Part shown: positions 16,096 to 24,195 of the stretch, piece by piece
How the letters are laid out: each line of letters opens with the position of its first letter
How positions within the stretch are numbered: position 1 is the stretch's first letter
NCBI GenBank assembly: GCA_043808305.1
Contig: JAZDFB010000019.1
Coordinates: 1-56,130 of the forward strand
Source of the DNA: JBBAAP01 sp043808305
Lineage (GTDB): Bacteria > Planctomycetota > MHYJ01 > JACQXL01
DNA: 56,130 bases
Direction of reading: 5' to 3'
Made by a program: the position numbers and the translations under genes
The notes under the pieces: generated by a model
The model's input: the letters and a program-made list of their open reading frames with translations, nothing else
The model's database searches: none
What the model was told of the DNA's origin: nothing

Positions 16096-19000
16096 TTACT
16101 GTGTTAGTTTTTTGAAGTCCTTGTCTTCCCAGAGGGCTTTGAAGTCGGCGTCCTTTTTTGCCATTTCTTTAAATTCGCCGTTCAGCTTTATGGCTTGGGA
16201 CAGGTTTTTGAGCGCTTCGGCCTTGTTTTTCTTCCGGGCATAAGCGCAGGCCGTATCATACCAGATAGAAGGATTGTCCGGCTCCAGGGCTGTTGCCTTG
16301 GCGAAGTCCGCTATGGCCCCGTCTGAATCGCCCTTATTTAGCCTGGCGGTACCTCGGTTGTAGTATGCATTTGCATAGTCCGGATTAAGCCTGATGGCCT
16401 CGGTGAAATCGGCAATGGCCCGGTCCGGCTGGCCCTTTCTGCCATAGGCAACACCGCGGCTGTAGTATGCGGCTGCGTATTTCGGGTTGAGCTTGATTGC
16501 CTCGTTGTAATCGGCAATGGCCCGGTCCGGATCTTTCTTTCTTTCATAGACAGCCCCTCGGTTGTGGTATGCCTCAGCAGATTTAGGGTTAATCCTGATT
16601 ACTTCAGTAAAATCTGCAATGGCCCGGTCCGATTCTCCCTTTATATCATAAGTAGCCCCTCGGTTGTTGTATGCATCAGCAGATTCAGGGTTAAGGCTGA
16701 TTATCCGGCCATAGTCCGCTATCGCCCCGTCCAGGTCTCCCTTCTTTACCCTGATGTATCCGCGGACATTGTAGGCGTGGGCCAATTTGGGGTCAAGCCT
16801 GATGGCTTTATCTGCATCGGTCATAGCCAGGTCCAGTAGCTCCCGATATGCATCGGGATTCCGTTCACGCTCCGCCTTTTCCTTGTAGACAAAACCGCGG
16901 TTGGCGTATGCCTCAGCAGATTTGGGGTTAATCCTGATTACCTCAGTATAGTTAGCAATAGACTTATCTAACTCGTTTTTTAACCTATAGGCGTTGCCGA
17001 GGTCAGAGTATGCATCAGCAGATTCGGGGTTAAGCCTGGTCATTTCGGTGAAATCGGCGATGGCCCGGTCTAAGTCTCCTTTTTTGCCGTAGGCAATTCC
17101 GCGAGAGAGGTGTAAAGTAACCAATCCGGGGTTAAGACTGATGGCCTGGCTGTAATCGGCGATAGCCCGGTCCAATAACTCCCGATATGCATCGGGACTC
17201 AGTTTATCCCGAGTATTCCCGAGGGACTCCGCTTTTTTATCATAAACAATTCCCCGGTTGCAGTAGGCCTGGCTATATTTGGGGTCAATCCTGATTGTCT
17301 CGTCGTAATCCGCTATTGCCTTATCATATTCCCCTTTGGTGTTATAGATGATACCGCGGTTGTAATAGGCATTAGCCAATTTAGGGTCAACCCTGATGGC
17401 TTCAGTGTAATCGGCAATGGCCCGGTCTATATCCCCTTTTTCGGAATAGGAGTTGCCGCGGTTGCAGTATGCCCAACTGTAATCGGGCATAAGCTCTACT
17501 GCCTTGGTGAAACTGGCGATGGCATCGTCATATTTCTTTTGGCTATTCGCGATGTTTCCTTTGGCATACCAGCCGATATGGCTTCCCGGGTCGTATTTAA
17601 AAACCATTTCAAAGTCAGGTGTTGCCTCCTCGGGTTTATTCAGGATATAAGCGGTAATCATGGCGCGCTCGTAATATGAATAGGCCAGGGTCGGCGTAGT
17701 TTCTATGGCTTTGGTGAAAGCTTCTACTGCCTTATCTATTAGTTCCCGATATTCATCGAGACTCTGCGCGCCTCCGGCTTTGGCCCTATAAGCGTATCCG
17801 ATAACCTGCCAGGCGTCGCCGTAGGTCGGGTCTATTTTGAGGGCTTCCCGGGCAAACTGTATCTTCTGGTCGGGCGTCGGCGCGCCGTCGGCCCGGTCCA
17901 GGACGGTCTTTGCCTGGGCTCTTAGGTCCACGGTCTTCTGCGCCTGGGCCGCGGCTTCTTTTACTTTGGCATCTTCCTGAAGCTTTTTGTCTTCCTGCGC
18001 CTTGATTATCTTCTCGCTTTTCTTGAGCAAGGATTGGGCTCCTTCGTCCTGAGGCGACAGCGCCAGCAGTTTGTTGCACCAGGTCTTTGCCTCGTCATAG
18101 TTTTTCCCCTCAAACGCCTTTTGTGCCTCAGCCCGGTATTGGGTTATCTCTTTGTCCTTGCCGGCTGATGATGTCATAAGCCCGATTGCCACCGCAATGA
18201 GGATAACCGCTGCTACGGTTATGGCCAGGCTGGCCGCTTTATTCTTCATCAGTTTCAGGTATATTTTTGTTATGCTTGAAGTCCGTTTAGCCGTAATTTG
18301 CCCGCCTTCTAAATAGCGATTAATGTCCTGGGCTAATGCGCCGGCTGTCTGGTAGCGCTTGGACTTGTCTTTGTTCAGGCATTTCAGGCAGATGGTCTCA
18401 AGGTCTTTGGGTATTATTTTTATGACAGACGAGGGCGTAGGCGGGTCTTCATTAATCACCTTGGATAAGACTTCGTATATTTCCTTGCCGGCAAAAGGTA
18501 ACCGGCCGGTGATGCAGTGGTATAGCGTGGCGCCTAAGGAAAAGATGTCGGAGCGCGGGTCTATCTGGTCCTTTTTGCCCTGTGCCTGCTCGGGCGGCAT
18601 ATAGTCCGGCGTGCCTAAAGCCATTCCGGACATGGTCAGGGAGCGGTCCAGCCCGGTCAGCTCCTTTGCCAGCCCGAAGTCGGCGATATAGACCTTGCCG
18701 GCTTTGTCTATCAGGATATTGGCCGGTTTGATGTCGCGGTGGATTATCTTCTGGTTATGGGCGTAATGGAGCGCCGAGGCAACCTGCTGGATAATCCGGG
18801 CCATATTTTGGATGCTGGGCTTTGGTTTATCCTTAATAAGTTTATCCAGCGGTGTGCCTTCAATATAATCCATGGTGAAGTAGTGCTGTTTATTTATGAC
18901 GCCTGCTTCATAGACCTGGACGATATTGGGGTGTTTTAGTTTAGCAACGGCGGAGGCCTCGCGCTGGAAACGCTCAAGCAGCTCCGGGCTGGCGGAGGTG

Positions 19001-19116
19001 ATGATTTTCAGGGCCACCCGGCGGTTCAGGGCCGGGTCCAGGGCCAGGTAGACCGCGCCCATACCCCCTTGCCCTAATTTCTTTTCTATGGTGTATTTTC
19101 CAAATTGAGTTGACAT
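16096..19116 (-). CDS. Membrane Ser/Thr protein kinase (PknB/Hanks-type) with long TPR domain
   Basis: The ATG at 19116 (MSTQFGKYTIEKKLGQGG) is chosen over 19191 because the kinase fold starts at once and GAGAGAA lies upstream; the product is 1,006 aa. Kinase features: glycine loop GQGGMG (15-20), VALK lysine at about 37, catalytic HRDIKPAN near 135, DFGLA, GTPDYMPPEQ. One membrane span follows the kinase domain (AASLAITVAAVILIAVAIGL), then a coiled Lys/Gln-rich stretch and about 14 TPR units (AYYNRGIIYNTKGEYDKAIADY). The topology expected for the family is a cytoplasmic kinase with an external TPR sensor. Three TPR units carry extra residues in the helix turn (for example LSPDAYRELLD), encoded by CCCGATATGCATCGGG-like palindromes. 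Confidence 0.9.
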   Translation of the reverse strand: MSTQFGKYTIEKKLGQGGMGAVYLALDPALNRRVALKIITSASPELLERFQREASAVAKLKHPNIVQVYEAGVINKQHYFTMDYIEGTPLDKLIKDKPKPSIQNMARIIQQVASALHYAHNQKIIHRDIKPANILIDKAGKVYIADFGLAKELTGLDRSLTMSGMALGTPDYMPPEQAQGKKDQIDPRSDIFSLGATLYHCITGRLPFAGKEIYEVLSKVINEDPPTPSSVIKIIPKDLETICLKCLNKDKSKRYQTAGALAQDINRYLEGGQITAKRTSSITKIYLKLMKNKAASLAITVAAVILIAVAIGLMTSSAGKDKEITQYRAEAQKAFEGKNYDEAKTWCNKLLALSPQDEGAQSLLKKSEKIIKAQEDKKLQEDAKVKEAAAQAQKTVDLRAQAKTVLDRADGAPTPDQKIQFAREALKIDPTYGDAWQVIGYAYRAKAGGAQSLDEYRELIDKAVEAFTKAIETTPTLAYSYYERAMITAYILNKPEEATPDFEMVFKYDPGSHIGWYAKGNIANSQKKYDDAIASFTKAVELMPDYSWAYCNRGNSYSEKGDIDRAIADYTEAIRVDPKLANAYYNRGIIYNTKGEYDKAIADYDETIRIDPKYSQAYCNRGIVYDKKAESLGNTRDKLSPDAYRELLDRAIADYSQAISLNPGLVTLHLSRGIAYGKKGDLDRAIADFTEMTRLNPESADAYSDLGNAYRLKNELDKSIANYTEVIRINPKSAEAYANRGFVYKEKAERERNPDAYRELLDLAMTDADKAIRLDPKLAHAYNVRGYIRVKKGDLDGAIADYGRIISLNPESADAYNNRGATYDIKGESDRAIADFTEVIRINPKSAEAYHNRGAVYERKKDPDRAIADYNEAIKLNPKYAAAYYSRGVAYGRKGQPDRAIADFTEAIRLNPDYANAYYNRGTARLNKGDSDGAIADFAKATALEPDNPSIWYDTACAYARKKNKAEALKNLSQAIKLNGEFKEMAKKDADFKALWEDKDFKKLTQ
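16841..16858. repeat. Palindrome within a TPR unit of the kinase
   Basis: TCCCGATATGCATCGGGA, perfect 8-bp arms, encodes part of an insert (NPDAYREL) that lengthens one TPR hairpin. Intergenic relatives: CCCGATGGGCATCGGG near 53842 and TCCCGATGGTCATCGGGA near 55345. Confidence 0.65.
17180..17197. repeat. Second palindrome within a TPR unit of the kinase
   Basis: Identical to the 18-bp palindrome at 16841 and followed by a further imperfect one (ATCCCGAGTATTCCCGAGGG). Together they account for about 20 extra residues in this TPR unit. A decayed third copy (TCCCGATATTCATCGAGA) lies at 17744-17761. Confidence 0.65.
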
Positions 19117-19160
19117 CTTAGGTTCTCTCTTTTGCACTAATGCCTGACACTTCGTGTCGG

Positions 19161-19285
19161 GTCCCCGCTGAAATAATGTATGTCCCGCCAAGCTGCGCTT
19201 GCGGGATTAAGTGTCACTACGTCTCTTTGTTCCTAGTGACACTAAAGGATAACGTGCCACTACGTCACTGCGTTCCAAGTGGCAC
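19161..19285. repeat. Composite repeat (copy A) plus adjacent hairpin
   Basis: 19161-19243 is an 83-bp composite: a CCCGCTGAAATA arm, TCCCGC..GCGGGA hairpin and AGTGTCACTA/TAGTGACACT hairpin (loop CGTCTCTTTGTTCC). It has a near-identical inverted copy at 29407-29488. It is followed by GTGCCACT/AGTGGCAC (19254-19285, loop ACGTCACTGCGTTCCA). Confidence 0.8.
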
Positions 19286-19286
19286 T

Positions 19287-19341
19287 AACCCCCTTGGCCT
19301 AATTTCTTTTCGATGGTGTATTTACCGAAGGTAGTTGACAT
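19287..19341 (-). pseudogene. Remnant of a second kinase 5' end
   Basis: Reading minus strand from 19341, 18 codons (MSTTFGKYTIEKKLGQGG) match the first residues of the intact kinase at 19116 with one difference and synonymous changes, then stop matching exactly where the hairpin cluster begins. This is the beginning of a paralogous kinase, cut off. A remnant this short should be non-functional. Confidence 0.7.
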
Positions 19342-19413
19342 AACCTGATTATGCCACAAAGGTGCAGGGAATGCAAATAAAACTAACCACGGATGTTAGC
19401 CACGGATTACACT

Positions 19414-19445
19414 TGGGCTGTTGAAGCGAAGCGACTTACAGCCCA
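19414..19445. repeat. Variable-stem hairpin element
   Basis: TGGGCTGT/ACAGCCCA, loop TGAAGCGAAGCGACTT, next to a GCCACGGATTACAC phrase at 19399. It is linked by GTATACC to a following GGCAGT..ACTGCC arm pair. Confidence 0.7.
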
Positions 19446-19541
19446 GTATACCTGGCAGTTTGAGTGTCCCCTACGGGAGGCAGTCTGAGGCTCTGAAATT
19501 ACTGCCGGGTATAGTCGGCTGCAACTTCACAGGCAGTCGAA

Positions 19542-19877
19542 CTACGCTGGCACCCTTAACCCATTACCCGGGTTTGATTTGGCCAATTCGTTCAGCTCTG
19601 ATTGGATTATAGCCGGCATAACTATCCCGATTATGATATACAGGATAAACCAGAGCACGGCATTGTTGTCTTTTTTGACTTTTTGGGCGAAGCCTTCGCA
19701 ATACTTGTATGCCCAATAAATGTTTGCTATCGGGACTATTATTAACCAGGCGGTGGGTATTTTAGCCCCCAAGCCGTTTATTTCATTTTTCGTTGAAACC
19801 ACCCAGTAAATATAATAAATCCCAAAGGTTATTATCGAGAATATATACACTAAAAACAAGTTCCTGTGTTTTATCAT
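19542..19877 (-). CDS. DUF4234-like small membrane protein
   Basis: The 111-aa protein starts with the pattern typical of DUF4234 proteins (KHRNLFLVYIFSIITFGIYYIYW) and has three membrane spans, with a polar segment (KYCEGFAQKVKKDNN) between the second and third. Function of the family is unknown. The last residues (GNGLRVPA) are read from hairpin-repeat DNA, so the original C-terminus may have been replaced when the repeat inserted. A GGAGACGC-like ribosome site lies before the ATG. It stands alone between the kinase region and rarA. Confidence 0.7.
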   Translation of the reverse strand: MIKHRNLFLVYIFSIITFGIYYIYWVVSTKNEINGLGAKIPTAWLIIVPIANIYWAYKYCEGFAQKVKKDNNAVLWFILYIIIGIVMPAIIQSELNELAKSNPGNGLRVPA

Positions 19878-20036
19878 TTTTGCGTCTCCTTTTCTGCTTA
19901 TTAAGCTAATCTATTTCTTTTCGTAACCCGTCATTGACGGTGTTTGCATATACTTACTATTGGGAGAAAATAAATCAAGCAAAATGTTACACTTTATATG
20001 GTTTTTCTGACGGGGCCTGCTGGCGGCAATCTTGGC

Positions 20037-20085
20037 CCCGCTGGAATAGTTTTTGTTCCGTCAAGCTTTTGCTTGCGGGATTCCC
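20037..20085. repeat. Composite repeat, partial copy
   Basis: CCCCGCTGGAATAGTTTTTG followed by a TCCGTCAAGC..GCTTGCGGGA hairpin matches the left half of the composites at 19161 and 29407 (inverted). The right half is replaced by a CCCGTCAGAATAGCTGGG module, showing that modules are exchanged. Confidence 0.7.
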
Positions 20086-20165
20086 GTCAGAATAGCTGGG
20101 ATAAGGGACAATAACTCGCGGAGTTTATCCCGCCTTGGGCGAGACTCCAACCGGCGCTAATTATC

Positions 20166-20194
20166 TTGACTCGGCGGGAGAGCGTTGATATAAT
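20166..20194 (+). promoter_or_regulatory. Near-consensus promoter of rarA, leaderless geometry
   Basis: TTGACT at 20166-20171, 17-nt spacer, perfect TATAAT at 20189-20194. The ATG at 20203 lies 8 nt after the -10 and has no ribosome site. Confidence 0.75.
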
Positions 20195-20202
20195 AACTAA
20201 AT

Positions 20203-21552
20203 ATGTTAGCCAAACCTTTAGCGGACCGGATGAGGCCGAGGGATTTTAATGAGTTCGTGGGCCAGTCGGACATCATCGGCGATGACCGGCCGATGCGCCG
20301 GCTTATCAAGGATGCCGGTAATTCGCTGGCGACTTTTCCGTCCCTCATTTTCTGGGGCCCGCCGGGTTCGGGCAAGACTACCCTGGCTTATCTAGTGGCG
20401 CGGGCCACCGGTTTCGAATTCATTGCCTTCAGCGCGGTTACTTCGGGCATTAAGGAAATCCGCGATGTTATGGAGCGCGCCGAATACAACCGGGCTATGC
20501 TCCAGAAGAACACCATCCTGTTCGTGGACGAGATTCACCGCTTTAACCGGGCCCAGCAGGACGCCTTCCTGCCTTTTGTGGAAAAGGGGGCGATTGTCCT
20601 TATCGGGGCGACTACGGAGAACCCGTCTTTCGAGCTTAATTCGGCCTTGCTTTCCCGGTGCCGGGTGTTTGTCCTGAAGCCGTTGGACGAGCCGGCGTTG
20701 AAGGATATTATTAACCGGGCTATTTCCGACCCGGAACGAGGTTTCGGCAAAATCAAAGTCAGCCTGGATGAGCCGGCTATGCAATATATTATTAATATCG
20801 CCAACGGCGATGCCCGCATCGGGCTGAACCTGCTGGATATGGCCATCCAGAGCGCCAAGCCCTTCGGAAATACTCAGGACAAGTCCTCTGCGGACGGAGC
20901 CCGGCATATCAGCCGCGAGGCGGTGGAGGCGGCGGCCCAGAAGAAAGCGATGCTTTACGACCAGTCGGGCGAGGAGCATTATAATATCATCTCGGCGTTC
21001 CACAAGAGCCTGCGGGGAAGCGACCCGGATGCGTCTTTATACTGGCTGGGCCGGATGCTGGAGGCGGGCGAGGACCCGTTATACGTGGCGCGGCGGATGG
21101 TCAGGTTTGCCTCGGAGGATATCGGCAATGCCGACCCTCAGGCGCTGATGGTGGCTATGGCGGCCAAGGAGGCGGTTGATTTTGTGGGCATGCCGGAGGC
21201 GGATAACGCACTGGCACAGGCGGCGGTTTACCTGGCTACGGCGCCCAAGAGCAACGCCATTTATGCGGCTTACAATAAGGTTAAGTCGGACCTCAAGAAT
21301 ACCATCAACGAGCCGGTGCCTCTGCACCTGAGGAATCCGGTTACGGACCTGATGGAAGAATTGGGCTACGGCAAGGAATATAAGTACCCGCACGATTTCC
21401 CTTACCATTTTGTCAGGCAGGATTACCTGCCGGCCGGGCTGAAGGGTAAGAAGTATTACCAGCCGACTGATTACGGGTTTGAGAAGGAAATCAGGAAGCG
21501 GATAGAGTTCTGGGAAAAGCTAAGGAGCCAGTCCGGGGCTGATAACTCGTGA
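20203..21552 (+). CDS. rarA: Replication-associated recombination ATPase RarA (MgsA)
   Basis: The 449-aa AAA+ ATPase has the full family layout. The N-terminal signature is LADRMRPRDFNEFVGQ. Walker A GPPGSGKT is at 52-59 and Walker B ILFVDEIHRFN about 55 residues later. Sensor 1 (GATTENPSFELNSALLSRC) follows, then the RarA C-terminal tetramerisation region (HYNIISAFHKSLRGSDPDA, EDPLYVARRMVRFASEDIGNADP, HLRNPVTDLMEELGYGKEYKYPHDF). It acts at stalled replication forks with SSB and recombination proteins. Length matches the family. The neighbour downstream is a DinG-type helicase, a sensible DNA-repair pairing, though a 228-bp repeat-filled gap separates them. Confidence 0.95.
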   Translation: MLAKPLADRMRPRDFNEFVGQSDIIGDDRPMRRLIKDAGNSLATFPSLIFWGPPGSGKTTLAYLVARATGFEFIAFSAVTSGIKEIRDVMERAEYNRAMLQKNTILFVDEIHRFNRAQQDAFLPFVEKGAIVLIGATTENPSFELNSALLSRCRVFVLKPLDEPALKDIINRAISDPERGFGKIKVSLDEPAMQYIINIANGDARIGLNLLDMAIQSAKPFGNTQDKSSADGARHISREAVEAAAQKKAMLYDQSGEEHYNIISAFHKSLRGSDPDASLYWLGRMLEAGEDPLYVARRMVRFASEDIGNADPQALMVAMAAKEAVDFVGMPEADNALAQAAVYLATAPKSNAIYAAYNKVKSDLKNTINEPVPLHLRNPVTDLMEELGYGKEYKYPHDFPYHFVRQDYLPAGLKGKKYYQPTDYGFEKEIRKRIEFWEKLRSQSGADNS

Positions 21553-21634
21553 ATTGAAACTGATGTTATTGTATTAATCCCGACGGAATAGTCCCACAGG
21601 GAGGCAGTAGCTCTCGGGATAACGTGCCAGTCCA

Positions 21635-21705
21635 TCGGCTGTTAGAATGTAATGAGTTACAGCCGAGGATACCCAGCAGTAATTCACTAACGTTCAAACT
21701 GCTGG
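21635..21705. repeat. Two linked variable-stem hairpins
   Basis: TCGGCTGT/ACAGCCGA (21635-21666, loop TAGAATGTAATGAGTT) and CCAGCAGT/ACTGCTGG (21673-21705, loop AATTCACTAACGTTCAA), joined by GGATA. The two loops are in opposite orientation. Confidence 0.8.
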
Positions 21706-21780
21706 AGTATAACTTGCGGAGTTTACCCCGCCTTTGGGCGGGGCTCAAACTACCACTAACCAAAGAACAGTGAAATAAAT

Positions 21781-23913
21781 ATGGCGCTTGATTATTCAAC
21801 AGCTGAGATTTTCGGGGCCGACGGGCTGATTTCCAGCGGGTTTAAGGATTACGAAAGCCGTCCCCAGCAGATAGAGATGTATGAGGCTATCCGTAATGCC
21901 ATAAAGCTGGAAAAGCACCTGATTATCGAGGCGGGCACGGGCGTGGGCAAGACATTTGCCTACCTGATTCCGGCTATCCAGTATTCCATCACCACCGGCA
22001 AGCCGGTGGTCATTTCTACCAATACCATCAACCTGCAGGAGCAGATAATGTATAAGGATATCCCGTTTTTGAGAACCGTGCTGGGCGTGCATTTCTCGGC
22101 GGCTTTGTGCAAGGGCCGGAGCAATTACCTGTGCAAGCGGCGGTTGAACAAGGCGCTCCTGAACCAGAGCCGTATTTTTGAGGGGATGGATGAGGTGGAA
22201 GAGCTGGGCCGGATAAAGAAGTGGAACATCGAAGCGACGCCGGAAAGCGACGGGAGCGTGTCGGCGCTGTCGTGGGTGCCGGCGGACGGGGTCTGGAGCA
22301 AGGTCTGCGCCGAACACGATAACTGCGCCGGGAAGAAGTGCTATCATCACCACGAGTGCTATTACCAGCGGGCCAGGGCCAGGCTGACCGCAAGCAACCT
22401 GATAATCGTTAATCACCCGGTGTTGGTGATTGATGCCGGGCTTAAGCAGGATGACGCCAATTTTCTGCCCAAGTACGAGGTGGTCATAGTGGACGAGGCG
22501 CACCGGCTGGAATCGGTGGCTCAGGACCATCTGGGTATGGAGATATCGAACGACCAGCTGACTTATCTTTTTAATACTTTATACCGTCCGGACAAGAACC
22601 GGGGGTTCCTGACATTCCTGCCGGCCAAGAACGCCAAGGCCAAGGAATGCAAGGAGTTGGTGCTGGACGCCCGCGACGCGGCGGCGTTATTCTTTGAGAA
22701 TCTGCTGGAGTGGATAAAGACCAAATTGCCGGAAAACGGCCGGATTAAGAATGTGGCGGCTCTGGCCGGGATGGCCAATACGCTGACGCCGGCGTTGGGC
22801 AGGCTTTACCTGTGCCTGAAGGATTTGTCACAGCAGATGAAGGTTAAGGGCAAGTCCAAAAAGGGCCGGGACCGGGAATTCTCATACGACTACGACGAGA
22901 CGGAGTTGGAGGCATTTGTCCGGCGGACCATGGGATTTGCCGGCGCGATGGAGTCGTTCTGGAAACAGGACCAGAAGGATAATGTCTACTGGATAGAATT
23001 AAGAGACCGGCGCCGGGCTATGCCCAGGATTGTGCTTAAAGGCGCGCCGCTTAAGGTCAACCGGATTATTAAGGATATTGTTTTCGATAAGGTCAAAACG
23101 GCTATTCTGACCAGCGCTACGCTGGCCTGTTATGCGCCGGTTAATCATACGGCTTCGCCGGCAGTTCAGAATAAACCGGCGGACAAGCCGAATGGAACCA
23201 AAGATTCCAACGGTCCAACGTCCGTGGCCGTGATAGACCCTTTGAAATACATTAAAGAAAACCTGGGGATGGAAAATGCCTTGGGTACAGTTCTGGGGTC
23301 GCCTTTTGACTACCAGAAACAGGTGAAGCTGTACCTGACCAAGGACACTCCGGACCCCAGAACAAAGGAATTTGAGTTTGCAATCAGCCATCAGATATTG
23401 GATTACCTGGGGCTGACCAACGGCCGGGCGTTCGTGCTTTTTACCAGTTATGATTTAATGAACCGGGTGCATGATCGGATAAATAACCGGTTGGCGCAAA
23501 AAGGCATGCCGGTGTATATCCAGGGCAAGAGTATGCCGCGCCACCAGATGCTGGAGAAGTTTAAGAAAAATGTTGGGTCGGTTATTTTCGGGGCGGATAG
23601 TTTCTGGCAGGGTGTTGACGTGCCGGGCGAAGCGCTAGAGAATATAATCATCACCAAACTGCCGTTCATGGTGCCGAGCACGCCTTTGATAGAGGCCCGG
23701 ATAGAGGAAATGGAAAAGGCCGGGGTGGATTCGTTCATGAACTATTTCCTGCCCGAAGCGATATTGAAATTGCGGCAGGGGTTCGGGCGGCTTATCAGGA
23801 CCAAAACGGACAAGGGCATTGTGGTAATATTAGATAGCCGGATGATGACCAAGAATTACGGAAAATTCTTCCTGGAATCACTTCCCAAATGCCAGGTTAT
23901 CGTCAAAGGATAA
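21781..23913 (+). CDS. dinG: DinG/XPD-family ATP-dependent DNA helicase
   Basis: The 710-aa superfamily 2 helicase has Walker A EAGTGVGKT at 50-58, DEAH box (VIVDEAHRLE), QxxGRxxR-type motif VI (RQGFGRLIRTKTDKG) and FGADSFWQGVDVPGE motif V. The iron-sulfur cluster region typical of XPD/DinG lies between motifs I and II, with cysteines in CKGRSNYLCKRR and CAEHDNCAGKKC. These enzymes unwind 5'-3' and resolve R-loops and G-quadruplexes. That is worth noting because of the G4 motifs at 9377 and 51430, but a link is speculation. No strong ribosome site precedes the ATG. Confidence 0.88.
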   Translation: MALDYSTAEIFGADGLISSGFKDYESRPQQIEMYEAIRNAIKLEKHLIIEAGTGVGKTFAYLIPAIQYSITTGKPVVISTNTINLQEQIMYKDIPFLRTVLGVHFSAALCKGRSNYLCKRRLNKALLNQSRIFEGMDEVEELGRIKKWNIEATPESDGSVSALSWVPADGVWSKVCAEHDNCAGKKCYHHHECYYQRARARLTASNLIIVNHPVLVIDAGLKQDDANFLPKYEVVIVDEAHRLESVAQDHLGMEISNDQLTYLFNTLYRPDKNRGFLTFLPAKNAKAKECKELVLDARDAAALFFENLLEWIKTKLPENGRIKNVAALAGMANTLTPALGRLYLCLKDLSQQMKVKGKSKKGRDREFSYDYDETELEAFVRRTMGFAGAMESFWKQDQKDNVYWIELRDRRRAMPRIVLKGAPLKVNRIIKDIVFDKVKTAILTSATLACYAPVNHTASPAVQNKPADKPNGTKDSNGPTSVAVIDPLKYIKENLGMENALGTVLGSPFDYQKQVKLYLTKDTPDPRTKEFEFAISHQILDYLGLTNGRAFVLFTSYDLMNRVHDRINNRLAQKGMPVYIQGKSMPRHQMLEKFKKNVGSVIFGADSFWQGVDVPGEALENIIITKLPFMVPSTPLIEARIEEMEKAGVDSFMNYFLPEAILKLRQGFGRLIRTKTDKGIVVILDSRMMTKNYGKFFLESLPKCQVIVKG

Positions 23914-24195
23914 CCGGCTCCGGGCGCCTATACTTATCGAGAAAGTAATAACAGGCGTTTGCTTCACAGATGGCGCGAACAGCAAAATAAAGACAAAGCA
24001 TTAATTAATTTGTTTCCTTAGTTCAATGAGGAGTGGATTGACTGTATTGAAAATATGCTGAATACTTGTCTAAAAAAAATGTCTTGGTGCAAAACTACAT
24101 TAAAAATCTTTAGTCAAAGTGTTGCTCAGTTAAGAAATAATTCATTCCGTACTATCGCCGTTAATGTTACAAAAATAATTTCTTATTCTTGTATA
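23914..24195. other. AT-rich gene-free spacer
   Basis: No gene or hairpin element is apparent. Base composition changes abruptly to AT-rich here, as in the following flippase gene. Confidence 0.55.
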
